Under the pieces are notes generated by a model that searched no databases, was not told the origin of the DNA, and saw only the letters and a list, made by a program, of their open reading frames with translations. 64,000 nt of DNA from Setomelanomma holmii (Eukaryota; Ascomycota; Dothideomycetes; Pleosporales; Phaeosphaeriaceae), in NCBI GenBank assembly GCA_010015745.1, contig ML978189.1, positions 1 to 64,000 of the forward strand, in the 5' to 3' direction. The first letter of the stretch is position 1. The number at the start of each line of letters is the position of its first letter. Below are positions 55,255 through 64,000 of this stretch, one piece after another. The position numbers were made by a program, and so were the translations under genes.

Positions 55255-56668
55255 TGTTATGGCTGGGTGTGCAGAGGAAATGAGGGACAATTGTGTGTAT
55301 ATGGACGCCGGCGAGAGGTGGAGTGATTGCGCTTGTGGAGCTTGGACCAGTGCGTCATCAGTCATGTGATGCACATTTCATACCATATAGATCTTCAGAT
55401 CTCGTCCGTTTCTCTCATGACAGTTCGAATGATCTTGCATTACCTGGACTCATGTGTGATCTTAGATAATTTCCTTTTCGACACATCGGAGCAGAGTCAC
55501 GGCCAGGATCGGCTTTCATTCGATGTTCTACCACGAAGGTTCTGGTTGTCGTGTGAATCCGGGTTGTCAATTCCCTATATCCGATGGTACTTCTGTGAGA
55601 CATAGAGGTACTTAACAGGTCGAATTATGGCCGACATGCAAGGCTACAGAGAGGAGACGCAGGGCTAAGATCCTGCACAAGTAAAATCAGGCAGAGAGCC
55701 CGGCCGCGACGTCCAGCCAATGCTGAAGTTGGCGTGACGACAAACCCTAGGAGCAGTCGCGGTGCTCAACAATGTTGCTGTGAGGTGCAAAGCTTGTAAC
55801 TGTCATCGAATGTGGTGTACTGCGGGGCACGAAGAAGCAACCTCAGCACAATGCGAACGGCCTAGACGAGACACACCGCGCAACACGGCTCGCTGAATTA
55901 GCTAACTAATTGGCCTCTGAGGCGGTGACGGCTGCTGGCGGTATGCTGAAGGAAGAGTCCAGTCGCGCCTGTTCTGGGCTGTGTGAAACGATCCAGGTAT
56001 AGGCAGGCGTGATCGACGGCAGCGCTTGCCAAGAAATCGGGTTCTCCTTCAACCAACGACCGCACCCCTCTGCTCTTCTCTCGATAAACAGCCCGCCGCA
56101 AAACACCTCCAGCCCCAGCTTCCAACCCTCGACCCTTCAAATCGTTCGTCTTTTCTAACGAGGTTACCTCCGCACAACCACCTCTCTCTACGTAAGTACC
56201 TTCCCATCTTGCGTCATCTCCCCTCAGCGCCGGAGACCGGCACCAGGTTGCGCACTCAGCGCCCTCGATATAGGCCAGCCACTGTTATTCAAGTGGCTTG
56301 CGACGCAGTGTCACCAACGACAACCGCATCCGTTACGATTACTGCCACTATCGGCAGCAGGATTAGCACTGGGCGTGCAGTGCGTGTTGACCCGCTCAAG
56401 CCGCCCCTCCTTGCGCGGCCTTTTGCAGACCTTGCCCACGAAACAAATATCGCAACCTCAAACATCGTAGAATTGGAGCTACAAGCTCGAGGCGTCATAC
56501 TGAGTTTCGCAACCAAATTCGCATTTGGCTTTCGTGCACAGTAACAGCAAATAGCGCGCTGAGGCGTTGCTAGCTCAACAATCGGGGAGCTTCCTAGCTG
56601 CATTTCTGACGCGCCTATTCCATCATTGAATTTTGCTGACAATACGGTGTATCAGATCAAAATTCACA
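55255..56668. promoter_or_regulatory. Divergent region and probable intron-containing 5' leader of the 14-3-3 gene
   Basis: 1.4 kb without a recognised gene. A strong donor (C|GTAAGTACC) at 56192 and an acceptor (TATCAG, ending 56655) just before the 14-3-3 ATG suggest a 5'-UTR intron of about 464 nt, with a pyrimidine-rich leader exon upstream. The 172-codon ORF at 56026-56544 spans the donor and is not supported. Confidence 0.5.
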
Positions 56669-57680
56669 ATGGGTTACGAAGACTCTGTATACTTGGCCAA
56701 GCTGGCCGAACAGGCCGAGCGCTATGAGGGTAAGCACGCCCACGACGAGAAGGAGGCCTCAGAGACTGACTTGAGCAGAAATGGTCGAGAACATGAAGGC
56801 CGTTGCCTCCGCAGACCAGGAGCTCTCCGTCGAGGAGCGAAATCTCCTTTCCGTCGCGTATAAGAATGTCATCGGTGCACGCCGTGCATCGTGGAGAATC
56901 GTCACCTCGATCGAGCAGAAGGAGGAGTCGAAGGGCAATGAAACTCAAGTCGGCCTCATCAAGGATTACCGCCAGAAGATCGAGGCCGAGCTGGCCAAGA
57001 TCTGCGAAGACATCTTGGAGTGCCTGGACGGGCATTTGATCCCCTCCGCCGAGAGCGGCGAGTCCAAGGTTTTCTACCACAAGATGTACGAAAATCCTAA
57101 AGCTGTTCTCGGAAGATTGTATTGCTAACCACGGATTGTTGCACAGGAAGGGCGACTACCACCGTTACCTCGCCGAGTTCGCCGTTGGTGACAAGCGCAA
57201 GACCTCTGCCGACAAGTCGCTTGAGGCCTACAAGGCTGCTACTGACGTCGCTGCCTCCAACCTCGCACCCACCCACCCCATCCGTCTCGGTCTGGCCCTG
57301 AACTTCTCCGTGTTCTACTACGAAATTCTCAACTCGCCCGACCAGGCTTGCCAACTGGCCAAGCAGGCATTCGACGATGCTATTGCTGGTAAGCAAGATC
57401 CCGCAGAACAATAGCTACCACAAACTAACGAGCATGCAGAGCTCGACACCCTGTCCGAGGAGAGCTACAAGGACTCCACCCTCATCATGCAGCTTCTCCG
57501 TGACAATTTGGTAAGTTCGTTCTCTAAGTGTCTTCCGTACTCGTCTGACTTCTATTACAGACCCTCTGGACATCATCCGAGGCCGAACCTTCCGCCGAGG
57601 CACCTGCTGCCGCTGCCGAGCCAGCGACCGAGGCACCCAAGGCTGAGTCCGCCGAGCCTGCCGCCGAGGCCAAGGCATAA
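56669..57680 (+). CDS. 14-3-3 protein
   Basis: Five exons, 56669-56729, 56779-57085, 57147-57388, 57440-57510 and 57561-57680, encode 266 residues. Family blocks are all present: YLAKLAEQAERYEEMVENMK, LSVEERNLLSVAYKNVIGAR (family signature 1), RASWRIVTSIEQKEESKG, FYHKMKGDYHRYLAEF, PIRLGLALNFSVFYYEIL (with signature 2 region), and [20 protein letters not shown]. The phosphopeptide-binding Lys, Arg and Tyr positions are intact. The C-terminal tail is Ala/Glu/Pro-rich (EAPAAAAEPATEAPKAE), variable as usual. 14-3-3 dimers bind phosphoserine partners in signalling, cell cycle and morphogenesis. The intron after codon 20 (E|EMVENM) is typical for filamentous ascomycetes. Confidence 0.96.
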
Positions 57681-58429
57681 ATGTCAAAAATCACTAGTAA
57701 GGATAAGTTGTGAGGGATAGGCGCAAGGAGCGTTTTGGTATGGGTACCAATACCTGGGTTATCGTGCCCGAAAGGTACATGCCCTCTAGAGTGCTAAGGT
57801 CGTTCATGCTTCATTAGACTCACAAATCTCCATCTGTCAACATCCTACTCCCTCCGTCTTCTGTCTCGACTGCGCCTGTACCCTGACCCTGCAAAATTAA
57901 CACGCTTGTATGACTCCGTTGTATACGCTCCTGGAGGCCTCTTCCCAGATGGTCATGTCTCACGATAGGTGGCGTTTTCTTACGTTCCTTCATACCCCCA
58001 AAAAAGATTTCGAATGCAAGCACGCATCACTTTGCAATTGTGGCCATGTTGTTAAACATTGACGTGATGTGCAGTTCCCACGATCATGTGTTCCTTGTGG
58101 CCGCAAATGCAGCGGAAAAAGCGCGTTGCTCCTGCCGCACCAAGTCGTTCTTGCCGTTTTGAATGAACGACGATAGTGGACACTCGCTCTCACTATACAA
58201 TGAGTGTGTGTGTCGTTTGCTTCACCCTAGCCAACAGCCGACCCAGGCGACTAGAGACGCAAAAGATGAGAATTCATGCTATATACTCTCAGGCTCATCA
58301 TCAGAGCACATGAAAGACTTTAAGGGTGCCATGCAATGTCACGAGCAGGCTTTGAAATTCATTCGATGGTCCATACCAGCTATGCAGGGTACCGCGTGCA
58401 CCGAAGACGCCCATCCGGGCCCGCTCCTC
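57681..58429. other. Intergenic, 3' of the 14-3-3 gene
   Basis: No gene recognised. Contains the 3' UTR of the 14-3-3 gene and the presumed former promoter of the LPAELR pseudogene. Confidence 0.45.
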
Positions 58430-59240
58430 GAGGTAGTCACAGGCGACAAACACTCTCGCTTTTTGGATCTGCCGGCGGAATTGCGAGGCACCATATACGA
58501 AGAGCTCGTGGTTGTTGTAAAGTATTTTACTCGCAAACCACAGAGAGCGAACATTACGCACGACCACAGCTTACCCTGTTGCGAGTCTGCAAGCAGACTC
58601 GCGCCGAGGTCGAGCCACTGTATCTAGACAGGAACCCATTTTGCCTTGCCACGAGATCGTTCGACTGCCATCCCTCCAATGGTCTTGGTTCCTGGGGTTG
58701 CAAGTCCGATCGATGGCTGTTCTCGGGACTAATATTCCAAAAAGTCGAAACATAAGCTTTGCGTTCACCAGCAGTCAGATTGATCCGGTCAATTATAGTG
58801 AAGTGTGGGACTCGCATTGGGACTCGCATGAGTATCAGCACGGACCTGGATCTTATTACAGCTGAGCCATGCGGCGCGACGTGAAATGGTGTAGGATGTC
58901 ATGCATGAGAACGCAATGGACGATTGGTATAATGTCAAAATGACGCTTGCATCGTTTGAACACGCGATGGACTATATCTCGGTTGACTCTAGCGAAGCCC
59001 ACTGTCCTCATGGATGTTACAGGCCAGTACGCAATCTTATCCCTGGTTGGCTTCGTGACTTAGATCCAGAGTCTCACTGTGACAGGCCTCCTGTCAGGCG
59101 AAGAGGCTAAGTTCACACACCACGAATTGTCTGATGGCGAGCCCACACCCTTAACCTTCGAGCAATTCAGGGCAAGATATGGTCTTCAGATCACAACTTC
59201 TGATGCGCCTCGCAAGTGGGACTTTTGGAGGATAGAGTAG
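58430..59240 (+). pseudogene. LPAELR-domain protein, broken
   Basis: A paralogue of the genes at 42469 and 59516, spread over several frames. It shows KHSRFLDLPAELRGTIYEEL (58450-58510), then after a frameshift LLRVCKQTRAEVEPLYLDRN (58575-58635). A further frame gives NISFAFTSSQIDPVNYSE (about 58750-58800), followed by HCPHGCYRPVRNL (about 59000), matching CPLGCCR and CPFGCCR in the intact copies. Last is a C-terminal piece ending RKWDFWRIE-stop at 59240. At least two frameshifts and a TAG after SSHCI rule out a functional product. The C-terminal fragment may show what the neighbouring chimeric copy lost. Confidence 0.75.
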
Positions 59241-59515
59241 GCGCTACCTGACTGTTTGGAGAAGAAGTTCTCTACTCGGTTCTTGTCTACTTCTTACTTG
59301 GCTAGGTAGAGCCGGGGTTCTTCGACGACAAATCCACTCGCCCGCCGGTCTCACCGCAATAATCTTGGACATTTCTCCTCGGCTCCAGTCAGCTTTTACC
59401 TCACTACCTCGCCGTTCGAGTTGCTCCGATGAAGTTTTCTGTCCATCACCCCACAGCCTCTTACTCCACATCCCTCTCTTTGCCCTACCCTCAACGTCAA
59501 CTGCCACACTGCGCC

Positions 59516-60487
59516 ATGAACGCCTCGAGGGTAATGATTCAGCCCAAATCAACACCGGTACCTAAGCTGATCCCGCGCACACCAGCAATCGCGGCTCGTG
59601 CGACCATGCCATTCCGATTTTTGGATCTCCCGGCTGAGCTTCGCAACTACATCTACAAATATCTCGCTATTGTCGGCACGGTGTTCTACACGCCGGACTG
59701 GTTTGAGTATGAGGAAGGCGCGCGATTTAAAGAGTTCAGACACTTTGACAAGCCGTCACTCCAGATACTCCAGACTTGTAAGCAAAATTATGCGGAAGTG
59801 GAACCTCTATACTTGGCAGGGAACATGTTCGCACTACCCTCGATGTTCGAATTCCATGAACCTTTGGAACTGGGCGAGCCTTTCGTCTCCGACCTCAAAC
59901 TGCCGCTTGTAAAGCACGCTCACGAGGACCGGATACTCTTCTCCAACATGGCATTGACATCCGTCCGCAATTTCAGCTTGGCCGTCTGCGTCCGTCGCGA
60001 AATTCCAATCACCGCGACCCATACAGACTGGTCCGATCGCTACCAGAATTGCGGCGGCCACTTTACCGATCTGCTTCCACAGGTTCGAATGAGAGAGGCA
60101 CATTTTTTGGCACTGCGTTGTCAGCGTACGGCGTGGAATCGGCAGACTGGATCCATCAAGGGCTTCACATCGCCGCCGGACAGGCTCGAGATAGATATGA
60201 CAAACTCATACTGCCCGTTCGGCTGCTGCCGCAACTGCCCTGATGGCTTCTTCCTATTCCTGTCAGACCTGAAGCCCAAGGAGATAACGCTAGTGGGACT
60301 TTACGAGAACGAGATTACTGAATGCCGATGGCAGATTGAGACTTTTGTGAGGCTGCTCTCCTGCCTCTTTGGGACAGTTGTAGAGATTTGTAGGCGGCTG
60401 CAGCCTCTCTTTCTTGTTGTTTCTTGCGCTTTGCTTCAGCCATCTCCACAGCTTTCCTTTCCTTCTCCCTCTCTCTTTCTACCTTAG
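59516..60487 (+). CDS. LPAELR-domain protein with transposon-derived C-terminus (chimeric)
   Basis: ORF of 323 codons from ATG 59516 (MNASRVMIQPKSTP; an in-frame ATG at 59429 would add 29 residues). Family blocks: FRFLDLPAELRNYIYKYL, VGTVFYTPDW, SLQILQTCKQNYAEVEPLYL and NSYCPFGCCRNCPDGF. After about 60339 the DNA is the truncated 3' end of transposon copy 3 read in antisense. The last 48 or so codons (from FVRLLSCLFGTV to the stop) are therefore not family sequence. The intact relative at 42469 continues about 40 residues past the corresponding point with unrelated sequence. The gene may still be expressed with a foreign tail, or may be a 3'-truncated pseudogene. No other lesion is seen in the family part. 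Function unknown. Confidence 0.65.
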   Translation: MNASRVMIQPKSTPVPKLIPRTPAIAARATMPFRFLDLPAELRNYIYKYLAIVGTVFYTPDWFEYEEGARFKEFRHFDKPSLQILQTCKQNYAEVEPLYLAGNMFALPSMFEFHEPLELGEPFVSDLKLPLVKHAHEDRILFSNMALTSVRNFSLAVCVRREIPITATHTDWSDRYQNCGGHFTDLLPQVRMREAHFLALRCQRTAWNRQTGSIKGFTSPPDRLEIDMTNSYCPFGCCRNCPDGFFLFLSDLKPKEITLVGLYENEITECRWQIETFVRLLSCLFGTVVEICRRLQPLFLVVSCALLQPSPQLSFPSPSLFLP

Positions 60488-62150
60488 CTGCTTCCCGCGC
60501 CACACGCTTTTCTTCTGCTTCTTTTTGCTTAAGCAAGGCAGCTTGAGCTCTAAGGTCCTTCATCTCAGCTTTTTTGAGGTTCTCCTCTCGCTCCTCTCGT
60601 TTTCTTACTCCCTCGCGAAAGTTAGCCTCTCTGACCTTGCTGGGAGACCAGAGAACAGCACCACCATGATACTCCTCGCGCTGCTGAAGATCAAGAGTCC
60701 TGCCCTTCTTTTTGTGCTTCTTTTTGACCCCAAGAGACTGCCTTAAGCCCTTGTTCTCATAGTGTAAGAGGTCGTTTTCCACCTTAAGATGGTGGAGTGA
60801 GAGGGTTATTTTTTTTGCAATTTTCTCAGCCCCATCTTTGACTGCTTGCTCTACAACTAATCTCGTCTTTTTCTAGTCGCTCTCAGCAAGTACGGGAGAG
60901 CTTCTAGGTTGTTCTTCTTCCTCTGGTGTCTTTGGGCGGAATCTTTTGAGGATGACGTCCCTCTCTATTGGCCACACCCCAGTGGCCTCAAAGGACTTTA
61001 GAATAAGCTTCTCTTGGAAGGAGGAAGTCCACGCAGTCCAGAACAAAGGGAAGAAGTCACCTTTTTTAATAGAGATAAGTCCTTGGCTAATGTGAAGGTG
61101 GGTAACTAGCTCCTTAGTATATGAGCTGGAGATTGGCTTAAACATCACCACATTGAGTGGCTGAAGGCTGTGGGTTGAATGAGGAGGAAAGATAGCAAGG
61201 AGGATCTTGTTCTGGTCGCAATAGTTGATGAAATCCATAGTCACATAACTCCCATGGCCATCCACAATAACGAGCCGCCACTTTGAGCGTGCTTTCTTCT
61301 TTGTACAGTGGTTAAAAACCTGCTCAAGCCAGGCCAATCCTATGTCGTTATTCGTCCATCTAGAGGGTGATGAAGTGACAAAGACGTCGTGCTTTCCGAC
61401 CTTAATATTCTCCACCTAGGTTGATCGTATATTGCCTCTTTCGGCCTGAAAGATGAGGCCTGGCGGAAGAGGCTCTCCATCCGCGCAGACGCCCGCCAAG
61501 AGAGTCACCCACTCACGAGAGCCATCTTGGAGAGATTCCCTAATCTCGTTAGTCTCCCACATCCTCTTAGAGAAGACTCTCTTCATCCTTGTTGTGACCC
61601 TAATCATGAAGCCCTTCTTATCCATATTATACGTGTGATGTGGCTCAATATTGTACTCAACCATCTTCTGATGAAGGAGATCGAAGTACATGTTGTAGTC
61701 ATCCTCAGAGTCAGCGTGGTGGCGTACAGCGTCCATCCCCGACGTCCACCGTGTGATGAGACAGTCCTTGTTTCTCTTCAAAAATCGACCCACCCAGCAC
61801 TCTCCTACAGGCTCTCCAGCGACCTCAGCAGCAAATCTGCGTATCATTTCACGCGTAGGAGGAAGCGCTCTCTTTGTTAGCCCTTCAATGTATTCCACAA
61901 GCTCTGCCTCTTGCTCTGGGTTGAGTTTCTGTTGGTTGGTGTTCTTGACTGCCATTGGAGCCTGAATGCCCTGGCATCTTTGCGCCAGCGTAGTTCGGTT
62001 TACATTAAACTTAGCAGCACATTGGCGGTACGATAAATGTTCTCCTAGTTCTTGCGATTTCATTGCTACAACCGCTTTCTCTATAGCTGCTATAGTTGTA
62101 GAAAAACCGCGTGTTGAAGTTAGTGTTGATTTCGTGTTATGATGTTCGGT
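60339..62150 (-). mobile_element. Pogo/Fot1-like DNA transposon, copy 3 (3'-truncated)
   Basis: Minus-strand copy. The coding remnant runs from MKSQELGEHLSYRQCAAKFN (62063) through the CENP-B-like domain and DDE domain to the coiled C-terminus, ending abruptly at about 60339-60345. There homology with copies 1 and 2 stops (their sequence continues TGCGCGTG, this one CAATCTGC). The right end is thus missing. The first catalytic motif reads YNMDKKGF (Glu to Lys after the Asp). The second is VDGHGSY, and the third-aspartate region reads LQPLNVV (Asn in place of Asp, cf. LQTLDVV in copy 2). Two conserved Trp codons are TAG, at 61415 (S-T-W) and about 60874 (S-D-W). The left end near 62120-62150 has the shared inner sequence CATAACACGAAATCAACAC but a diverged terminal repeat. 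Inactive. Confidence 0.85.
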
Positions 62151-62872
62151 GGCTCGTCACCCCACTCGGCTCGTTACGCGATCGCCCACGGTACTTGCGA
62201 CGCAGGACAAGTGCCTACATGCTACGTGATCGCTCTTGCCCAATGACTTCTCTGGACTGTGGGACACGATGTGATTTTCTGATGAATATTAGAGCCTGAT
62301 ACACCACATTACTGGATTGTGTTGGCAGTGATATCGATTATCAAAAGACATATGGGTACGCACAGATACTTCGTTCCTCTTGCAAGACTCCTTTGAAACG
62401 ATTCCATTCTTTCATCCCGCTACTCTGCGTTGTTCTCCACCCAACTATATACCATCAGCACTCGTTTCACGCACAACTCCCAATGTGGCGGGCTACTTCC
62501 CAGACGGCATTGTCCTGCCGAGTCCGTAGATTTGTGGGCGCATTCGATGCCATGGAAAACCTGCAGTCGCCATCATGCTCCGGACTGCTAACAAACAATT
62601 AGCACAGGGTAATACCCGCTACCACTCTGATCGTGACATCTGGATACCAAGATCGGCATATTCCAGATGATCAACACTGGGCGTGAACCAATCCCGTACC
62701 TCGCATTCGTCGAAATCAGCGAGCTTGATTACCTTGAAAGCACAATCTGTACTTAAACTTGAAGCTATCCACAATTACAACGTCACGTCAGCCGTACACT
62801 TGATTATGTGATTTTAGAAGGTCAATTCAATTGCTTCTCCATTGCTATTTATTGTACACGATCTTGTTCCAT
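62151..62872. other. Intergenic, transposon flank to sdh4
   Basis: No gene recognised; contains the 3' flank of sdh4. Short ORFs only. Confidence 0.45.
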
Positions 62873-63621
62873 CTAAGCATGCCACAACCGCGAAACAGCC
62901 TCGGTGATACCGACGTCGTTGGTCTCAAAGGAGTACAGAGCGATGCCGAGCGTGACAGTGCCAATTCGGAGCGCCCAATTCGCGGTGGCACGGATCTTGG
63001 GAATGCGCTTCTTGGGGAAGTAGTCGATGATGCATGCCCTGCGTAATGTTAGTCCTCGTGTTTGATGAGCGAATCATATATGTCATTAGACTCTATGGGA
63101 ACGCATTCACGTACTCGAAACCGATGTGAGAGTGCACAACCAGGAGAGCGCAGAGGATAGAGTCGGTGACGGGGTTCAGTGATCCCGATGCGAAAGGTGC
63201 GATGGTCAAAGGAATGAGGCCGGCTGAGACGATCCTGCGTCCAAATTAGCACTTGACTACCATACATTGCCATTGGCCTGCTGGAGCATCCAGACACATA
63301 TAGCACATATTACAATGCCACACACCTCTCAAAACTCCAGTGATAGCTTCCATGGGTGTAGTCGGGATCTGGGACAGGCACAGGGTCGTTGGTGGTGCCG
63401 ACAATCTTCTGTGGCAGAGGAGGCAGGATCTGGTTGCGCTGGGTCGCGTGGAAGGCAGCAATGCGTGTTGACTGGGGGACTGCTACCCGCTGGAAAGCTG
63501 GCCGTAATTGCTGGGCAAGTGGGCGGTTGATGGAGCTTGTGACAGTCGACAGCATGCGCTGCGGGGCGGCAGACTTCGGGACAGCCTGCCTGATGAGGCT
63601 GGGACGCATGATGGAGGCCAT
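62873..63621 (-). CDS. sdh4: Succinate dehydrogenase membrane anchor subunit (CybS, SDH4)
   Basis: Three exons, 63621-63326, 63234-63115 and 63038-62873, encode 193 residues. A long mitochondrial presequence (MASIMRPSLIRQAVPK..., Arg/Ser-rich) precedes the CybS domain. It carries the conserved GSYHWSFER before the first helix, three hydrophobic helices (IVSAGLIPLTIAPFA; PVTDSILCALLVVHSHIGFE, with the heme-ligand His in the HSHIGFE region; and a third near TLGIALYSF), and the DYFPKKR loop with the Asp-Tyr pair that contributes to the ubiquinone site. The protein anchors complex II in the inner membrane. Fungal SdhD is one of the subunits in which SDHI-fungicide resistance changes occur. ATG 63621 was taken; a second Met at 63609 is possible. 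Head-to-head with the next gene. Confidence 0.92.
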
Positions 63622-63899
63622 TGCGCAGTTGTCGATGTGCAATAGAGAGCGGAGAGATTGTGTCGAGGCGTGGAAGCTCGCAGTCGGGATCCCGATCCAT
63701 GTCGTCGACAATGCCTCGGGTGTGGAGTGCTGACGTTCCTAACGCCCTCATTGGTTGACGGCCGGAGCCGGGAAGTCCCGTGACCGCAGATTTCGAACCT
63801 CCATCGAACCTCAGTGCAGCCAAGCTAGAGCTGTACGCACCTCATCCCACCCCATCTCCGCCCCATCCCCCATCCTCGAGTGCACACCGAGCACACGCA
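63622..63899. promoter_or_regulatory. Shared divergent promoter of two mitochondrial-protein genes, with CCAAT box
   Basis: 278 bp between divergent ATGs. An inverted CCAAT (ATTGG at 63750-63754, within TCATTGGTTG) sits centrally, about 130-150 bp from each ATG. The CCAAT-binding HAP complex controls many nuclear genes for respiratory proteins in fungi; binding here is an inference. Confidence 0.5.
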
Positions 63900-64000
63900 A
63901 TGGCTTCCCGGCGGCTCGCACTCAACCTGCAGCAGGGCATCCGCTCCCGCGCAGCCATCAATGCCGTCAAGGCGCGCCAACAGTCGCCCTTGACACGAGG
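63900..64000 (+). CDS. N-terminus of a mitochondrial precursor, probably MPP beta subunit (partial)
   Basis: Cut by the window end after about 33 codons: MASRRLALNLQQGIRSRAAI followed by NAVKARQQSPLTRG. It is a classic mitochondrial presequence (Arg/Ala/Leu/Ser-rich, no acidic residues). MASRRLALNL-type starts are known to me from fungal mitochondrial processing peptidase beta subunits, which cleave presequences and can be part of complex III. The catalytic HxxEH motif lies beyond the window, so the assignment is provisional. Confidence 0.5.
   Translation, partial: MASRRLALNLQQGIRSRAAINAVKARQQSPLTR

Noticed and set aside
56026..56544. 172-codon plus-strand ORF before the 14-3-3 gene
   Set aside because: Spans a strong splice donor at 56192 that probably begins a 5'-UTR intron; no conserved motif.

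Overview
The window comes from the nuclear genome of a filamentous ascomycete (Pezizomycotina). Several features point to Dothideomycetes, but this is an inference. The genes carry short introns of about 47-87 bp with GTAAGT-like donors and CTAAC/CTGAC-like branch points. The gene set includes a class III hybrid histidine kinase, an Nsp1 nucleoporin, a 14-3-3 protein, fungal rhodopsin-domain relics, an AA5 galactose oxidase and several 'RFLDLPAELR' proteins. Pogo/Fot1-like transposons are present and carry C-to-T type nonsense changes that look like repeat-induced point mutation (RIP). I see no tRNA, rRNA, CRISPR array or telomere repeat.

Layout. 0.1-2.1 kb: decayed pogo-like transposon (copy 1). 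2.5-3.5 kb: dienelactone-hydrolase-family gene. 3.7-11.0 kb (minus): a six-exon gene for a protein of about 2,320 residues that joins a ZNFX1/UPF1-like SF1 helicase, an NFX1-type zinc finger and three CbxX/CfqX AAA+ modules. It is head-to-head with a conserved 478-residue protein (11.5-12.9 kb) that has a GC-AG intron. 13.3-15.4 kb: transposon copy 2. 15.6-20 kb: a decay zone with a broken rhodopsin-domain gene and a broken berberine-bridge-type oxidoreductase. 20.2-24.8 kb: an APH-fold kinase-like protein and a secreted galactose oxidase, then a 64-residue zinc-ribbon protein. 25.7-26.1 kb: probable rhodopsin-domain remnant. 27-27.8 kb: HPP membrane protein. 28-31.1 kb: four tandem minus-strand genes that I judge to be divergent paralogues of an unnamed helical family. 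33.1-37.7 kb: a very large secreted heme peroxidase with repeat regions and two in-frame TAA codons. 38.3-41.6 kb: a SNF2/RING helicase. 42.5-43.4 kb: an LPAELR protein. 44.2-48.2 kb: the NIK1/OS-1 histidine kinase.

49.6-63.9 kb is mainly housekeeping: a Laa2/aftiphilin-like trafficking protein head-to-head with Nsp1, the mitochondrial ATPase inhibitor, and 14-3-3. Next come an LPAELR pseudogene and an LPAELR gene whose 3' end runs into transposon copy 3 (60.3-62.15 kb). The window ends with SDH4 head-to-head with the start of another mitochondrial precursor, probably the MPP beta subunit.

Functionally the window alternates conserved housekeeping blocks (3.7-13, 38-48, 49.6-57.7 and 62.9-64 kb) with an accessory block (13-37.7 kb). 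The accessory block is rich in secreted oxidases, tandem paralogues, pseudogenes and transposon debris. The two most interesting objects are the helicase-zinc finger-triple AAA+ protein and the tandem helical family. Gene models were spliced by eye; all exon lengths given sum to complete reading frames.
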